Made by a program: the position numbers and the translations under genes. The notes under the pieces were generated by a model, which searched no databases, was not told the origin of the DNA, and worked only from the letters and a program-made list of their open reading frames with translations. Positions 5,928-11,850 of a stretch of DNA of 11,850 bases are shown piece after piece (the stretch's first letter is position 1; the number at the start of each line of letters is the position of its first letter). This DNA comes from a bacterium. GTDB taxonomy: Bacteria; UBP18; UBA7526. The DNA lies in NCBI GenBank assembly GCA_030619985.1, contig JAUXAI010000038.1, positions 1 through 11,850 on the forward strand. The letters run 5' to 3'.

Positions 5928-7065
5928 AGAAATTTCTGATTTTTTCAGAAATTTCTCTTTGTAAGTCGATTACCTCATGTAGCCTCTTAAGCCTAATCTC
6001 TTCCGGTATCTGTTCTGACATCTTTTCTGCCGGAGTACCCGGTCGAGGAGAATACTTGAACATATAAGCGCTGGCGAACCTTACTTCCTTCATCAGGCTT
6101 AGGGTATCGGCAAAGTCCTTTTCTCCTTCTCCAGGAAAGCCAACAATGATGTCTGTAGTGATGCTTATCCTTGGAATAAGAGAACGGACTTTCCCAATGA
6201 TTTTCAGATACTCTTCTCTGGTATAGCCACGGTTCATGGCCTTTAATATTCTATTGGAGCCAGATTGGACAGGAAGATGGAGGTCTTCACAGGCTTTAGA
6301 GAGTCCGGGCAAGGTCTCTATTAGTCTATCGCTCATATCCTTGGGGTGAGAAGAGATATACTTTATCTTCTCTATTCCCTCTATTTCGTTTACCCTTTCT
6401 AACAAATCGATAAAGTCGATTCCTCCCAGGTCCTTTCCATAGGCAACGACATTCTGACCTAAAAGGGTGACTTCTTTATACCCTTCTTCCACCAAATCCT
6501 CTATTTCTTTAATAACTTCTTCTGGAGGTCTACTGTTTTGTCTTCCCCGGGCAGAGGGGACCACGCAGTAGGTACAGTGATTATTGCATCCTCTCATAAT
6601 GGCGACATATGCCTCTGCCCTATCTGCTCGATAAGCCTTGACTCCTTCCTGGCTGATCTTTCCTTCTTTAATAGCGATGACTTTTCTTCTTTCTCGAATT
6701 ACCTCATTCAAAAAAGTGGGCAGATTACATATTTGATGGGTGCCGAAAATCAGATCTACAGAAGGGGATCTCCTGAATATCTTCTCTCCTTCTCTCTGGG
6801 CCATACATCCTCCCACTCCCAAGATGAGGCCTGGTCTTTTTTCTTTAAGTTTTTTTAAGACTCCCAACTGGCTATAAACCTTATCCTCTGCCTTTCCCCG
6901 AATAGCACAAGTATTTAAAAGTACGACATCTGCCTCATTCATATTCGCTGTGACTTCATAACCTTTATTTAACAACAATCCAGCCATAATTTCTGAATCA
7001 TGGACGTTCATCTGGCATCCGTAGGTTTTAATGTAAGCCTTTTTATTATAGTTAATTATACTCAT
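5926..7065 (-). CDS. miaB: MiaB-type tRNA methylthiotransferase lacking the TRAM domain
   Basis: MiaB adds the 2-methylthio group to i6A37 of tRNA using two 4Fe-4S clusters and S-adenosylmethionine. The methylthiotransferase domain is complete: the IKTYGCQMN motif and Cys17, Cys53 (LNTCAIR) and Cys87 (GGCMAQR) for the auxiliary cluster. The radical SAM motif RGCNNHCTYC gives Cys160, Cys164 and Cys167. Later signatures LLGQNV, SSHPKDM, LPVQSGS, RGYTREEY, DIIVGFPGE, FKYSPRPGTPA and LQREIS fit the MiaB subgroup. Full MiaB proteins are about 430-450 residues and end in a TRAM RNA-binding domain. This one stops at 379, right after LQREIS, with an odd tail EKIRNF. The stop TGA lies in a GATTACACAGATT-type repeat and the tail codons in a perfect hairpin. 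It starts 6 nt after the radical SAM stop with little Shine-Dalgarno. Activity without TRAM is uncertain. Confidence 0.92.
   Translation of the reverse strand: MSIINYNKKAYIKTYGCQMNVHDSEIMAGLLLNKGYEVTANMNEADVVLLNTCAIRGKAEDKVYSQLGVLKKLKEKRPGLILGVGGCMAQREGEKIFRRSPSVDLIFGTHQICNLPTFLNEVIRERRKVIAIKEGKISQEGVKAYRADRAEAYVAIMRGCNNHCTYCVVPSARGRQNSRPPEEVIKEIEDLVEEGYKEVTLLGQNVVAYGKDLGGIDFIDLLERVNEIEGIEKIKYISSHPKDMSDRLIETLPGLSKACEDLHLPVQSGSNRILKAMNRGYTREEYLKIIGKVRSLIPRISITTDIIVGFPGEGEKDFADTLSLMKEVRFASAYMFKYSPRPGTPAEKMSEQIPEEIRLKRLHEVIDLQREISEKIRNF
5928..5956. repeat. 12-bp perfect hairpin spanning the last miaB codons
   Basis: AGAAATTTCTGA (5928-5939) and TCAGAAATTTCT (5945-5956) are perfect inverted repeats with a five-T loop on the plus strand. 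Each arm contains the self-palindrome AGAAATTTCT, so the two arms are also direct repeats. The element encodes the unusual C-terminal residues of the shortened MiaB. No U-run follows in the minus-strand transcript, so it does not look like an intrinsic terminator. Confidence 0.8.
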
Positions 7066-7071
7066 TTTTGG

Positions 7072-8640
7072 TTATTTCTTTAGATGCCCTTTTGCCTTTT
7101 GCAATTTCCGCGAAAACTTACCCTTTTTAAACTCTAAGGTCCACTCTCTCATAATAATCCAACCGCCAAAACGAATCAAGTAATTACGCCAGGGGCGATA
7201 CCACCTTCTCCATCCTAATCTAATATTATGCAAAAAGAAAATTAAAGTGGAGAAAGAAAATATATTTAAACCTATCATAAACATATACTTAAACTGATAA
7301 AACTTACCCATAATTTTCCTAACGGAAGCCTGCATATCTTCAGCACTCATCGGTTCATCAGGCTCAAAAAGAGGAAAGTTACCATCGTAATATTCCCAAC
7401 CTACATCTTGAATTAGGTAAATTCTGTTTTGCATTGCAAGCCTATATCTCAATCTTGTCCCAGGTAAAGGAACTGGCAACAATACCTGTATAGTGTCAAT
7501 TTTAGCTTTCCTGATAAAATTCTTAAAATGCTTTACCCGCTCTTTCGCTAACATTTTGAATTTCACACCTTCTTTTAAGGGATAACCAAAGATAAACATG
7601 CCGTGCACCAAAAATCCAAATTTATGGAATATCTTTGTGAGGGATAATATATCTTCAGGTTTTATGCGCTTATTCATAGCCTTTAATTCTTCTTCAATGG
7701 GTGACTCAAATCCGATAGCTACTGTGTTAATACCCGCCTGGCGCATAGCAGAAAGTAGCTCGGGGTCTTTAGCTTTATCCAATCTCATCTGAACGGTGAT
7801 ATCCAGCCTTCTGCCTATACTTTTTTGATAATCCCTAAGTATATTACAAAACCTTATTGTCTCATCTCGTTGTTGTCCAAAAAGATCGTCAACGATAAAA
7901 AAATGCCTAGCATCCTTTGTCTCCAGAAGAAAGCTAATACGCTCAAGCAACCGTTCAGGGGAAGTATATCTTGGCTTACCTTTAACGGTGCAGAACTCGC
8001 AATCCATTCCGCAACCTCGTATCCTTTCAACAGGATAAAGTTTAATCTTAGCATAGCGCACTAAGGAGAAATCAGGTAAGGGCAACCTGTCAAAATCTGT
8101 TAGAGGCTCTCTCTTTGGAGTAGAGATAATTTCCCCATTCTTTAGATAAGCAATGCCTTTGACCTCACTTACATCTCGTTTGCCTTCTATAGCCCATAGA
8201 AGCTCTTTAATGGTTTCTTCTCCTTCGCCAATAACCACATAGTCAATACTAGAAAGCAATGCCTCGGCTATATTGTCTTCAACAAAATGCTGGCCTCCAG
8301 CGATAGTTATAACCCCCTTATCTTTATAAAAGCGAGCTACTCTGTAGAGTCGGGGTATGGTGCTTGTCAATCCACCATAAAATCCCACAACATCTGCCGG
8401 CCTCAATCGTTGTAAAAATTCATGGTCGGCTCCGCCGGAGTCACTTCTGGGTCCATACCTACGAAGATTATTTTCATCGATAACTTCAACATCCCATCTT
8501 TCCATTTCATTCGCAACACTAGCCACACATACCGGTCCCAAAGCCGTAGTCCTCTTAGCGATAGCAGAATAAATATTAAACGCCGGATAGACTGGAATCA
8601 CAATTCTGAACCTGTATCTTTTTTTGGATAAGTCAAACAT
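7072..8640 (-). CDS. B12-binding-type radical SAM protein with membrane-associated C-terminus
   Basis: From the ATG at 8638-8640 this is 522 residues; a TTG two codons earlier has poorer ribosome-binding-site spacing. Residues about 10-155 follow the cobalamin-binding-type Rossmann layout of this radical SAM class (RIVIPVYPAF, GPVCVASVAN, VVGFYGGLTSTI, TIAGGQHFVED, YVVIGEGEETIKEL). A clear DxHxxG cobalamin motif is not visible. The radical SAM core starts with the cluster motif RGCGMDCEFC (Cys210, Cys214, Cys217) and continues with FIVDDLFG, GFESPIEEELKAMNK and GMFIFGYP. A hydrophobic helix at about 450-473 is followed by a very basic, aromatic stretch (RLGWRRWYRPWRNYL), suggesting peripheral or monotopic membrane contact and perhaps a lipid-like substrate (inference). 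The specific reaction cannot be named. It lies between a miaB-like scar and miaB, so it may be a recent arrival. Confidence 0.85.
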   Translation of the reverse strand: MFDLSKKRYRFRIVIPVYPAFNIYSAIAKRTTALGPVCVASVANEMERWDVEVIDENNLRRYGPRSDSGGADHEFLQRLRPADVVGFYGGLTSTIPRLYRVARFYKDKGVITIAGGQHFVEDNIAEALLSSIDYVVIGEGEETIKELLWAIEGKRDVSEVKGIAYLKNGEIISTPKREPLTDFDRLPLPDFSLVRYAKIKLYPVERIRGCGMDCEFCTVKGKPRYTSPERLLERISFLLETKDARHFFIVDDLFGQQRDETIRFCNILRDYQKSIGRRLDITVQMRLDKAKDPELLSAMRQAGINTVAIGFESPIEEELKAMNKRIKPEDILSLTKIFHKFGFLVHGMFIFGYPLKEGVKFKMLAKERVKHFKNFIRKAKIDTIQVLLPVPLPGTRLRYRLAMQNRIYLIQDVGWEYYDGNFPLFEPDEPMSAEDMQASVRKIMGKFYQFKYMFMIGLNIFSFSTLIFFLHNIRLGWRRWYRPWRNYLIRFGGWIIMREWTLEFKKGKFSRKLQKAKGHLKK

Positions 8641-8672
8641 AATCAACGCTCTTTATCTTCTTCTTAATCTCT

Positions 8673-8744
8673 TTATTCACAAACACTTAACTTCTTTAAT
8701 ATCCCTAAAATCATCTCTCGGTACTTGTACATACGGTCAGCCAT
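8673..8744 (-). other. Possible 23-codon open frame in the scar region
   Basis: An ATG at 8742-8744 opens a 23-residue frame, MADRMYKYREMILGILKKL and four more residues, ending TAA at 8673-8675. It has no Shine-Dalgarno site and starts inside the MiaB-like fragment in another frame. It may be the decayed end of a gene rather than a real peptide gene. Together with 8737-8766 it accounts for most of the gap between the receiver gene and the radical SAM gene. Confidence 0.2.
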
Positions 8745-8766
8745 AGGTTTTGATAAAGACCCTCAT
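8737..8766 (-). pseudogene. Remnant of a MiaB-family gene start
   Basis: An ATG overlapping the receiver gene's stop (ATGA) opens a frame reading MRVFIKTYG followed by TGA. This matches the conserved start of MiaB-family methylthiotransferases, (K/R)VYIKTYGCQMN, up to the first cluster cysteine. There TGC would be expected and the sequence breaks off after TG. Nothing after the break continues a methylthiotransferase in any frame I checked. The intact miaB starts 1.7 kb downstream with a similar IKTYGC segment but different codons. I infer a truncated second copy or the original miaB start left behind. The fragment is short, so the match could be chance, but its position at a coupled start codon makes that less likely. 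Confidence 0.5.
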
Positions 8767-9134
8767 CTCTCTAACACCTTCTCCAGGGTATCCAGTAGCT
8801 TCTTAACGGTGAAGGGCTTATAGAGGCATTCATATGCTCCGGCCTTCAGGGATTTCTCTATCTCTTCTTCTACTTCTGTCCCATAACCAGTCATCATAAC
8901 GATCTTAGCCTCAGGATTAATACTTTCAATCGTCTGGCAGGTCTTTAGACCACCTATGCCAGGCATGACGATGTCCAGAAAGATGATATCGAAGGGCTCT
9001 GTCTTTATCTCGTCTATGGCCTCTGAACCACTTTCTACGGCGACTACCTGATGTCCCTTGGTCTCCAATATCCGCTTGAAGAGGTCACGAATTACTGCTT
9101 CATCATCAACAACCAATATTCGCGGGTCTTTCAC
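8763..9134 (-). CDS. Stand-alone CheY-like response regulator receiver
   Basis: The 123-residue product is a receiver domain only. The acidic pair is Asp10-Asp11 (LVVDDE), the phosphoacceptor Asp54 (IIFLDIVMPG), the switch Thr82 (VMMTGYG) and the conserved Lys106 (LYKPF). No output domain follows, so it should signal by protein contact after phosphorylation by a kinase not present in this window. The start is GTG at 9132-9134, set by AGGAGG (9140-9145) 5 nt upstream. An ATG two bases earlier is out of frame and followed at once by a stop (ATGTGA). It lies 11 nt after the TPR gene. The stop overlaps the MiaB-like remnant's ATG, so a coupled gene probably once followed here. Confidence 0.95.
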   Translation of the reverse strand: MKDPRILVVDDEAVIRDLFKRILETKGHQVVAVESGSEAIDEIKTEPFDIIFLDIVMPGIGGLKTCQTIESINPEAKIVMMTGYGTEVEEEIEKSLKAGAYECLYKPFTVKKLLDTLEKVLER

Positions 9135-9145
9135 ATTTACCTCCT

Positions 9146-9421
9146 TTACTCTTCTTCCGAGGTTCCCACTAGCTTATCTAAGTGCTTCTGGGCCTCGTTC
9201 AATTTGGGGTCTAACTCCAAGGCCTTTAGGTAAAGGGTCTTGGCGATTTCAATATCCTCTTTGCTCTCATAGATAACCCCCAGATTATACAAAATCCGGG
9301 CATTTCTTGGGTCGAGCTTTAATGCCTTCTGAAATTCTAAAATAGCCTCATCATACTGCTTATTGAGAAAGTAAAACTTCCCCTGCTCAATGAGTTCTTC
9401 TACTTTTTTCTTATCCTTCAT
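9146..9421 (-). CDS. Small TPR-repeat protein
   Basis: The 91-residue product has two clear tetratricopeptide repeats. The first is at about 10-42 (GKFYFLNKQYDEAILEFQKALKLDP) and the second at 44-74 (ILYNLGVIYESKEDIEIAKTLYLKALELDP), followed by a capping helix and an acidic end. There is no signal peptide, so it is probably cytoplasmic and mediates protein contacts. I chose the ATG at 9419-9421 because AGGAGAAAGG lies just upstream; a longer frame from 9445 would add eight residues without an equally good site. It is followed at 11 nt by the receiver gene, and the two may work together (inference from spacing only). Confidence 0.85.
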   Translation of the reverse strand: MKDKKKVEELIEQGKFYFLNKQYDEAILEFQKALKLDPRNARILYNLGVIYESKEDIEIAKTLYLKALELDPKLNEAQKHLDKLVGTSEEE

Positions 9422-9459
9422 CCTTTCTCCTGGGCATAATAACAAGGAAATTAGTTGGA

Positions 9460-10986
9460 TTAGGGCATTAGGTGGACTATTAATGATTTTCCAGTCATTT
9501 CTTTAGGTTTTTCTATCTTTAAGAGATCCAATATGGTAGGAGCAACATCTGCTAATATCCCAGAATGCAATTTTATATCTGCTAAATCATCTACTAAAAT
9601 GAAAAAGACATCGGAACAGGTATGGGCAGTATGGGGCTCACCAGCTTCGATCATCTTCTCCGCATTCCCATGGTCTGCAGTAACCAAGGCAATGCCTTCT
9701 TTTTCTCTAATCGCTTCTACGACTCGGCCCAGACACCCGTCGACTGTTTCAATGGCCTTAATAGCCGCTTCCATTATTCCCGTATGCCCCACCATATCGG
9801 GATTGGCGAAGTTCATAATGATACAATTATAATTTCTAGAGTCTATCTTTTCTATTGCTTTATCCGCTATCCTTTCGGCGCTCATCTCTGGTTTAAGGTC
9901 ATAGGTTGCCACCTTGGGCGAAGAGATAAGAATCCTATCCTCTCCCTTAAAAGGCCTCTCCCTCCCTCCGTTGAAGAAGAAGGTGACATGGGCATACTTC
10001 TCTGTCTCTGCTAAGTGGAGCTGTTTTAGATTATGATTGCTTAATACCTGGGCCAGGACATTCTTAAGTCTAGCTCTCTGGGAAGGAAAGGCAATGGGTA
10101 GATCAAACCTTTCATCATATTCTGTGAAGCAGACAAAATGAAGGGAAGGAAATCTTCCCCTTTTAAACTCCTTGAAGTCTTCTTCTGTTAGGGCCCGGGT
10201 GATCTGTCTTGCCCGGTCTGCCCGAAAATTAAAGAAGAGGAAGATGTCTCTGTCCTCTATCCCCTGATAATCTCCGACTACTGTGGGAATAACGAACTCG
10301 TCATTCTCCTTATTTTTAGAAGCAGTCCTTAAGGACTGCTGGCCGTCTCTCGCCCTTCTTCCTTGGCCCTCAATTAGAGCCTCGTAGGCCTTTTTTGTCC
10401 TATCCCATCTTCGGTCGCGATCCATACCATAATATCTACCCATAATGGTCGCTATCCGACCAACGCCCAATTTCTCTAGCTTTTTCTCCAGAGCCTTAAT
10501 ATATTTGGGAGCAGTATTTGGTCCCACATCCCGACCATCTAATAGACAATGAACATAGACCTTTTCCACCTCGTTCTTCTTGGCCAGTTCTAAAAGCGCA
10601 TAGAGATGGGTGATGTGACTATGAACTCCTCCATCAGATAAAAGGCCCATGAAATGGAGATTAGAATTATTTTCCTTTGCTCTTTTTATTGCAGAGAGCA
10701 ATACCTTATTCTTAAAGAAAGAGCCATCCTCAATTGCTTTTGAGATCCTACTAAATTCCTGATAGATGATCCTTCCCGCTCCTAAGTTGAGATGGCCTAC
10801 CTCAGAGTTCCCCATCTGTCCCTCGGGAAGGCCCACCGCCTCTCCCGAGGCCCTGAGGGTTGTGGAAGGATAGTTCTTTAATAAATCATCAACAACCGGG
10901 GTTTTCGCCTGGGCGATGGCATTACCTTCCTTTTCTGGATTTATTCCCCAGCCATCGAGGATGATTAGAACTATTGGCCTTCTCAC
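9460..10986 (-). CDS. gpmI: 2,3-bisphosphoglycerate-independent phosphoglycerate mutase
   Basis: This cytoplasmic glycolytic/gluconeogenic enzyme interconverts 3- and 2-phosphoglycerate with two metal ions (typically Mn2+) and a phosphoserine intermediate. At 508 residues it is full length. Signatures in order: DGWG with metal ligand Asp11; GQMGNSEVGH with catalytic Ser61; LLSDGGVHSH; HCLLDGRD (147-153); MGRYYGMDRDRRWDR (182-196); NFRADRARQ (253-261); SSPKVATYDLKPEMSA; NFANPDMVGHTG; VTADHGNAE and the final PHTAHT metal site. The start is GTG, overlapping the upstream TGA by 4 nt (GTGA). One oddity: the linker between EGQG (206-209) and NDEFV (228-232), normally ending in a conserved Tyr-containing helix, reads RRARDGQQSLRTASKNKE and is encoded around a perfect 20-bp palindrome. 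The active-site residues are unaffected. Confidence 0.98.
   Translation of the reverse strand: MRRPIVLIILDGWGINPEKEGNAIAQAKTPVVDDLLKNYPSTTLRASGEAVGLPEGQMGNSEVGHLNLGAGRIIYQEFSRISKAIEDGSFFKNKVLLSAIKRAKENNSNLHFMGLLSDGGVHSHITHLYALLELAKKNEVEKVYVHCLLDGRDVGPNTAPKYIKALEKKLEKLGVGRIATIMGRYYGMDRDRRWDRTKKAYEALIEGQGRRARDGQQSLRTASKNKENDEFVIPTVVGDYQGIEDRDIFLFFNFRADRARQITRALTEEDFKEFKRGRFPSLHFVCFTEYDERFDLPIAFPSQRARLKNVLAQVLSNHNLKQLHLAETEKYAHVTFFFNGGRERPFKGEDRILISSPKVATYDLKPEMSAERIADKAIEKIDSRNYNCIIMNFANPDMVGHTGIMEAAIKAIETVDGCLGRVVEAIREKEGIALVTADHGNAEKMIEAGEPHTAHTCSDVFFILVDDLADIKLHSGILADVAPTILDLLKIEKPKEMTGKSLIVHLMP
10321..10340. repeat. Perfect 20-bp palindrome inside gpmI
   Basis: AGCAGTCCTT is followed directly by its exact reverse complement AAGGACTGCT, with no loop. 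It encodes part of QQSLRTAS in the variable linker of GpmI, away from the active site. No second copy exists in this window. Confidence 0.85.
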
Positions 10987-11657
10987 TTCGCCATTCTCTT
11001 AATCTCAGGTAATTTGCCATAGCAGATCAGGGTATCATCCACACATAACCTATCCCCACCTTTTGGAGTATGAAGAACATCCTTCCCCCTCTCAATGGCC
11101 AAGATCATGATTCCCCTCTTCTTGAAGTCTGTCTTATTCAGAGTAAGGTCGACATGGGGGGAGCCTTCTTTAAGACTGATCTCCGCCACTCCATATCCTT
11201 TCGCCAGACGCAGAGTCTCTTCTAGGGGTCTTTTTACAAAAATGGTGCTTCTTGCCAGTCTTTTCTCAATCCTCTTGGTAAACTTTCTGGTCAATCCCTT
11301 ATGGGAGGCGAGACGATAGATGAAGTAGATGGCCAGACCCAGAAGGATCAACTTAATAGGGGCAGGTGAGAGGCCCCCTTTGGTAAAAGAGAGGATCAGA
11401 GTAGCAACAACGGTAATCAAGCCTGCGTTTCCCAAGATCATTAAGGTCATGACGATACGCCGGCGCTGTTCATGGTCTACGATGAGTTCCGAATCCTTAG
11501 TAGTAAAGCCGGTTCCTGTGAAGGCCGAAAGGGCTTGGAATCTAGCCCTCTTCTCATCCAGTCCAGTCATCTTGAGGGCAATGGTGGCAATCCTAACCAC
11601 TATGGTAGAGAAGACGATGACCACGATTACCGGAAGAATCAAAAGGATGGTAGTCAT
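10983..11657 (-). CDS. Three-helix membrane protein with TrkA/RCK C-terminal domain
   Basis: The ATG at 11655-11657 gives 224 residues; it sits 2 nt after the MscS stop with GGAG upstream. A longer frame to 11786 would run through the MscS coding end and is rejected. TM helices are at about 3-28, 67-91 and 100-117. A basic linker (118-142) is followed by an RCK_C/TrkA_C domain at about 143-216 (LEETLRLAKGYGVAEISL, KKRGIMILAIERG, DRLCVDDTLICYG). RCK_C domains bind small ligands and regulate K+ transporters or antiporters, so an ion-transport role is likely (inference). Between helices 1 and 2, residues 40-53 (FQALSAFTGTGFTT), then RRRIVMTLMILGNAG, resemble the pore-loop region of Trk/Ktr/HKT-type K+ transporters. 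It overlaps gpmI by 4 nt. Confidence 0.82.
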   Translation of the reverse strand: MTTILLILPVIVVIVFSTIVVRIATIALKMTGLDEKRARFQALSAFTGTGFTTKDSELIVDHEQRRRIVMTLMILGNAGLITVVATLILSFTKGGLSPAPIKLILLGLAIYFIYRLASHKGLTRKFTKRIEKRLARSTIFVKRPLEETLRLAKGYGVAEISLKEGSPHVDLTLNKTDFKKRGIMILAIERGKDVLHTPKGGDRLCVDDTLICYGKLPEIKRMAK

Positions 11658-11659
11658 AA

Positions 11660-11850
11660 CTACTCCTTTCTCATATGGATTACTCTTTGAGGGAAGGGTA
11701 TCTCTATTCCCGACTTGTCGAATTCCTCCTTGACCTTCTTTGTGAGATCGAAGTAGACATTCCAATAATCTGCCAATTTCACCCAAGGCCTGATGATGAG
11801 ATTGACGCTGGAATCCCCTAACTCAGTAACTCCCACAAAGGGCTCTGGTT
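11660..11850 (-). CDS. MscS-family mechanosensitive channel, C-terminal end (partial)
   Basis: I translated 62 codons plus the TAG stop by eye; the 5' part lies beyond 11850. The segment [21 protein letters not shown], then [21 protein letters not shown], then [13 protein letters not shown] is the characteristic cytoplasmic end of small MscS channels. There the alpha-beta domain leads into the IPFPQ(R/M)xxH(L/V) motif of the C-terminal beta barrel. MscS channels open under membrane tension to release solutes on hypo-osmotic shock. It is followed after 2 nt by the RCK_C membrane protein, so two osmotic or ion-handling genes are probably co-translated. The pore helix is outside the window. Confidence 0.9.
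   Translation of the reverse strand, partial: PEPFVGVTELGDSSVNLIIRPWVKLADYWNVYFDLTKKVKEEFDKSGIEIPFPQRVIHMRKE

Noticed and set aside
5928-5956. Intrinsic terminator at the end of miaB
   Set aside because: The stem is AT-rich and is not followed by a U-run in the minus-strand transcript.
8737-8835. Readthrough or selenocysteine TGA continuing the MRVFIKTYG frame
   Set aside because: After the TGA the frame reads PYVQVPRDDF and stops 20 codons later, without any methylthiotransferase motif or a credible downstream hairpin.
10843-10870. STTLRASG in GpmI as a translated repeat insertion
   Set aside because: It aligns without a gap to the usual T-L-x-A-S-G-E-A-V-G-L-P segment of the family, so it is native sequence.
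11329-11733. Plus-strand open frames, such as 134 codons at 11329 and 130 codons at 9622
   Set aside because: They lie antisense to well-recognised genes, have no ribosome binding site or recognisable domain, and look like shadows of codon bias.
11658-11786. Upstream extension of the RCK_C membrane protein to 267 residues
   Set aside because: The extension runs through the coding end of the MscS gene in another frame, and the ATG at 11655-11657 has its own ribosome binding site and a hydrophobic start.

Overview
The window is a single unidirectional gene block. Every gene I can support is on the minus strand, so transcription runs from position 11850 towards 1. Neighbours are tightly packed, mostly overlapping by 4-7 nt or separated by 2-40 nt, as in one long operon. 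The DNA is moderately AT-rich, with good Shine-Dalgarno sites and GTG starts. Signal peptides, lipoboxes, a SPOR domain, an SLH-like lipoprotein and a SpoIID/LytB-domain protein point to a bacterium with an elaborate, probably two-membrane envelope. The style resembles uncultivated candidate-phylum bacteria, but there is no rRNA and nothing here fixes the phylum.

In transcription order the window holds: the C-terminal end of an MscS-type mechanosensitive channel (11660-11850); a three-helix membrane protein with a TrkA/RCK C-terminal domain (10983-11657); gpmI, the cofactor-independent phosphoglycerate mutase (9460-10986); a small TPR protein and a stand-alone CheY-like receiver (9146-9421, 8763-9134); a scar containing the first nine codons of a MiaB-like gene (8737-8766); a B12-binding-type radical SAM protein (7072-8640); a MiaB-like methylthiotransferase lacking its TRAM domain (5926-7065); a repeat-filled gap; a LapA-domain membrane protein (5399-5740); an exported TPR-SPOR protein (4385-5395); a seven-bladed PD40/TolB-like lipoprotein (3126-4301); an exported SagB/nitroreductase-type flavoprotein (2446-3129); miaA (1495-2439); an SLH-like lipoprotein (941-1501); and an exported TPR plus SpoIID/LytB protein running off the left edge (1-944).

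Two themes are interleaved. One is tRNA A37 modification: MiaA adds the isopentenyl group and MiaB methylthiolates it. The other is envelope and peptidoglycan work: SPOR, SpoIID, SLH, LapA, the PD40 lipoprotein and MscS.

The least ordinary part is the signs of rearrangement around miaB and of small dispersed repeats that supply gene ends. A GATTACACAGATT-type repeat cluster provides the stop that truncates miaB. A TTCGTGT repeat with a 10-bp period supplies the stop of the flavoprotein gene and the start and first codons of miaA. A fragment of a second MiaB start sits directly after the receiver gene. I saw no complete mobile element, CRISPR array, tRNA or rRNA, and I do not claim a new defence or mobile system here.
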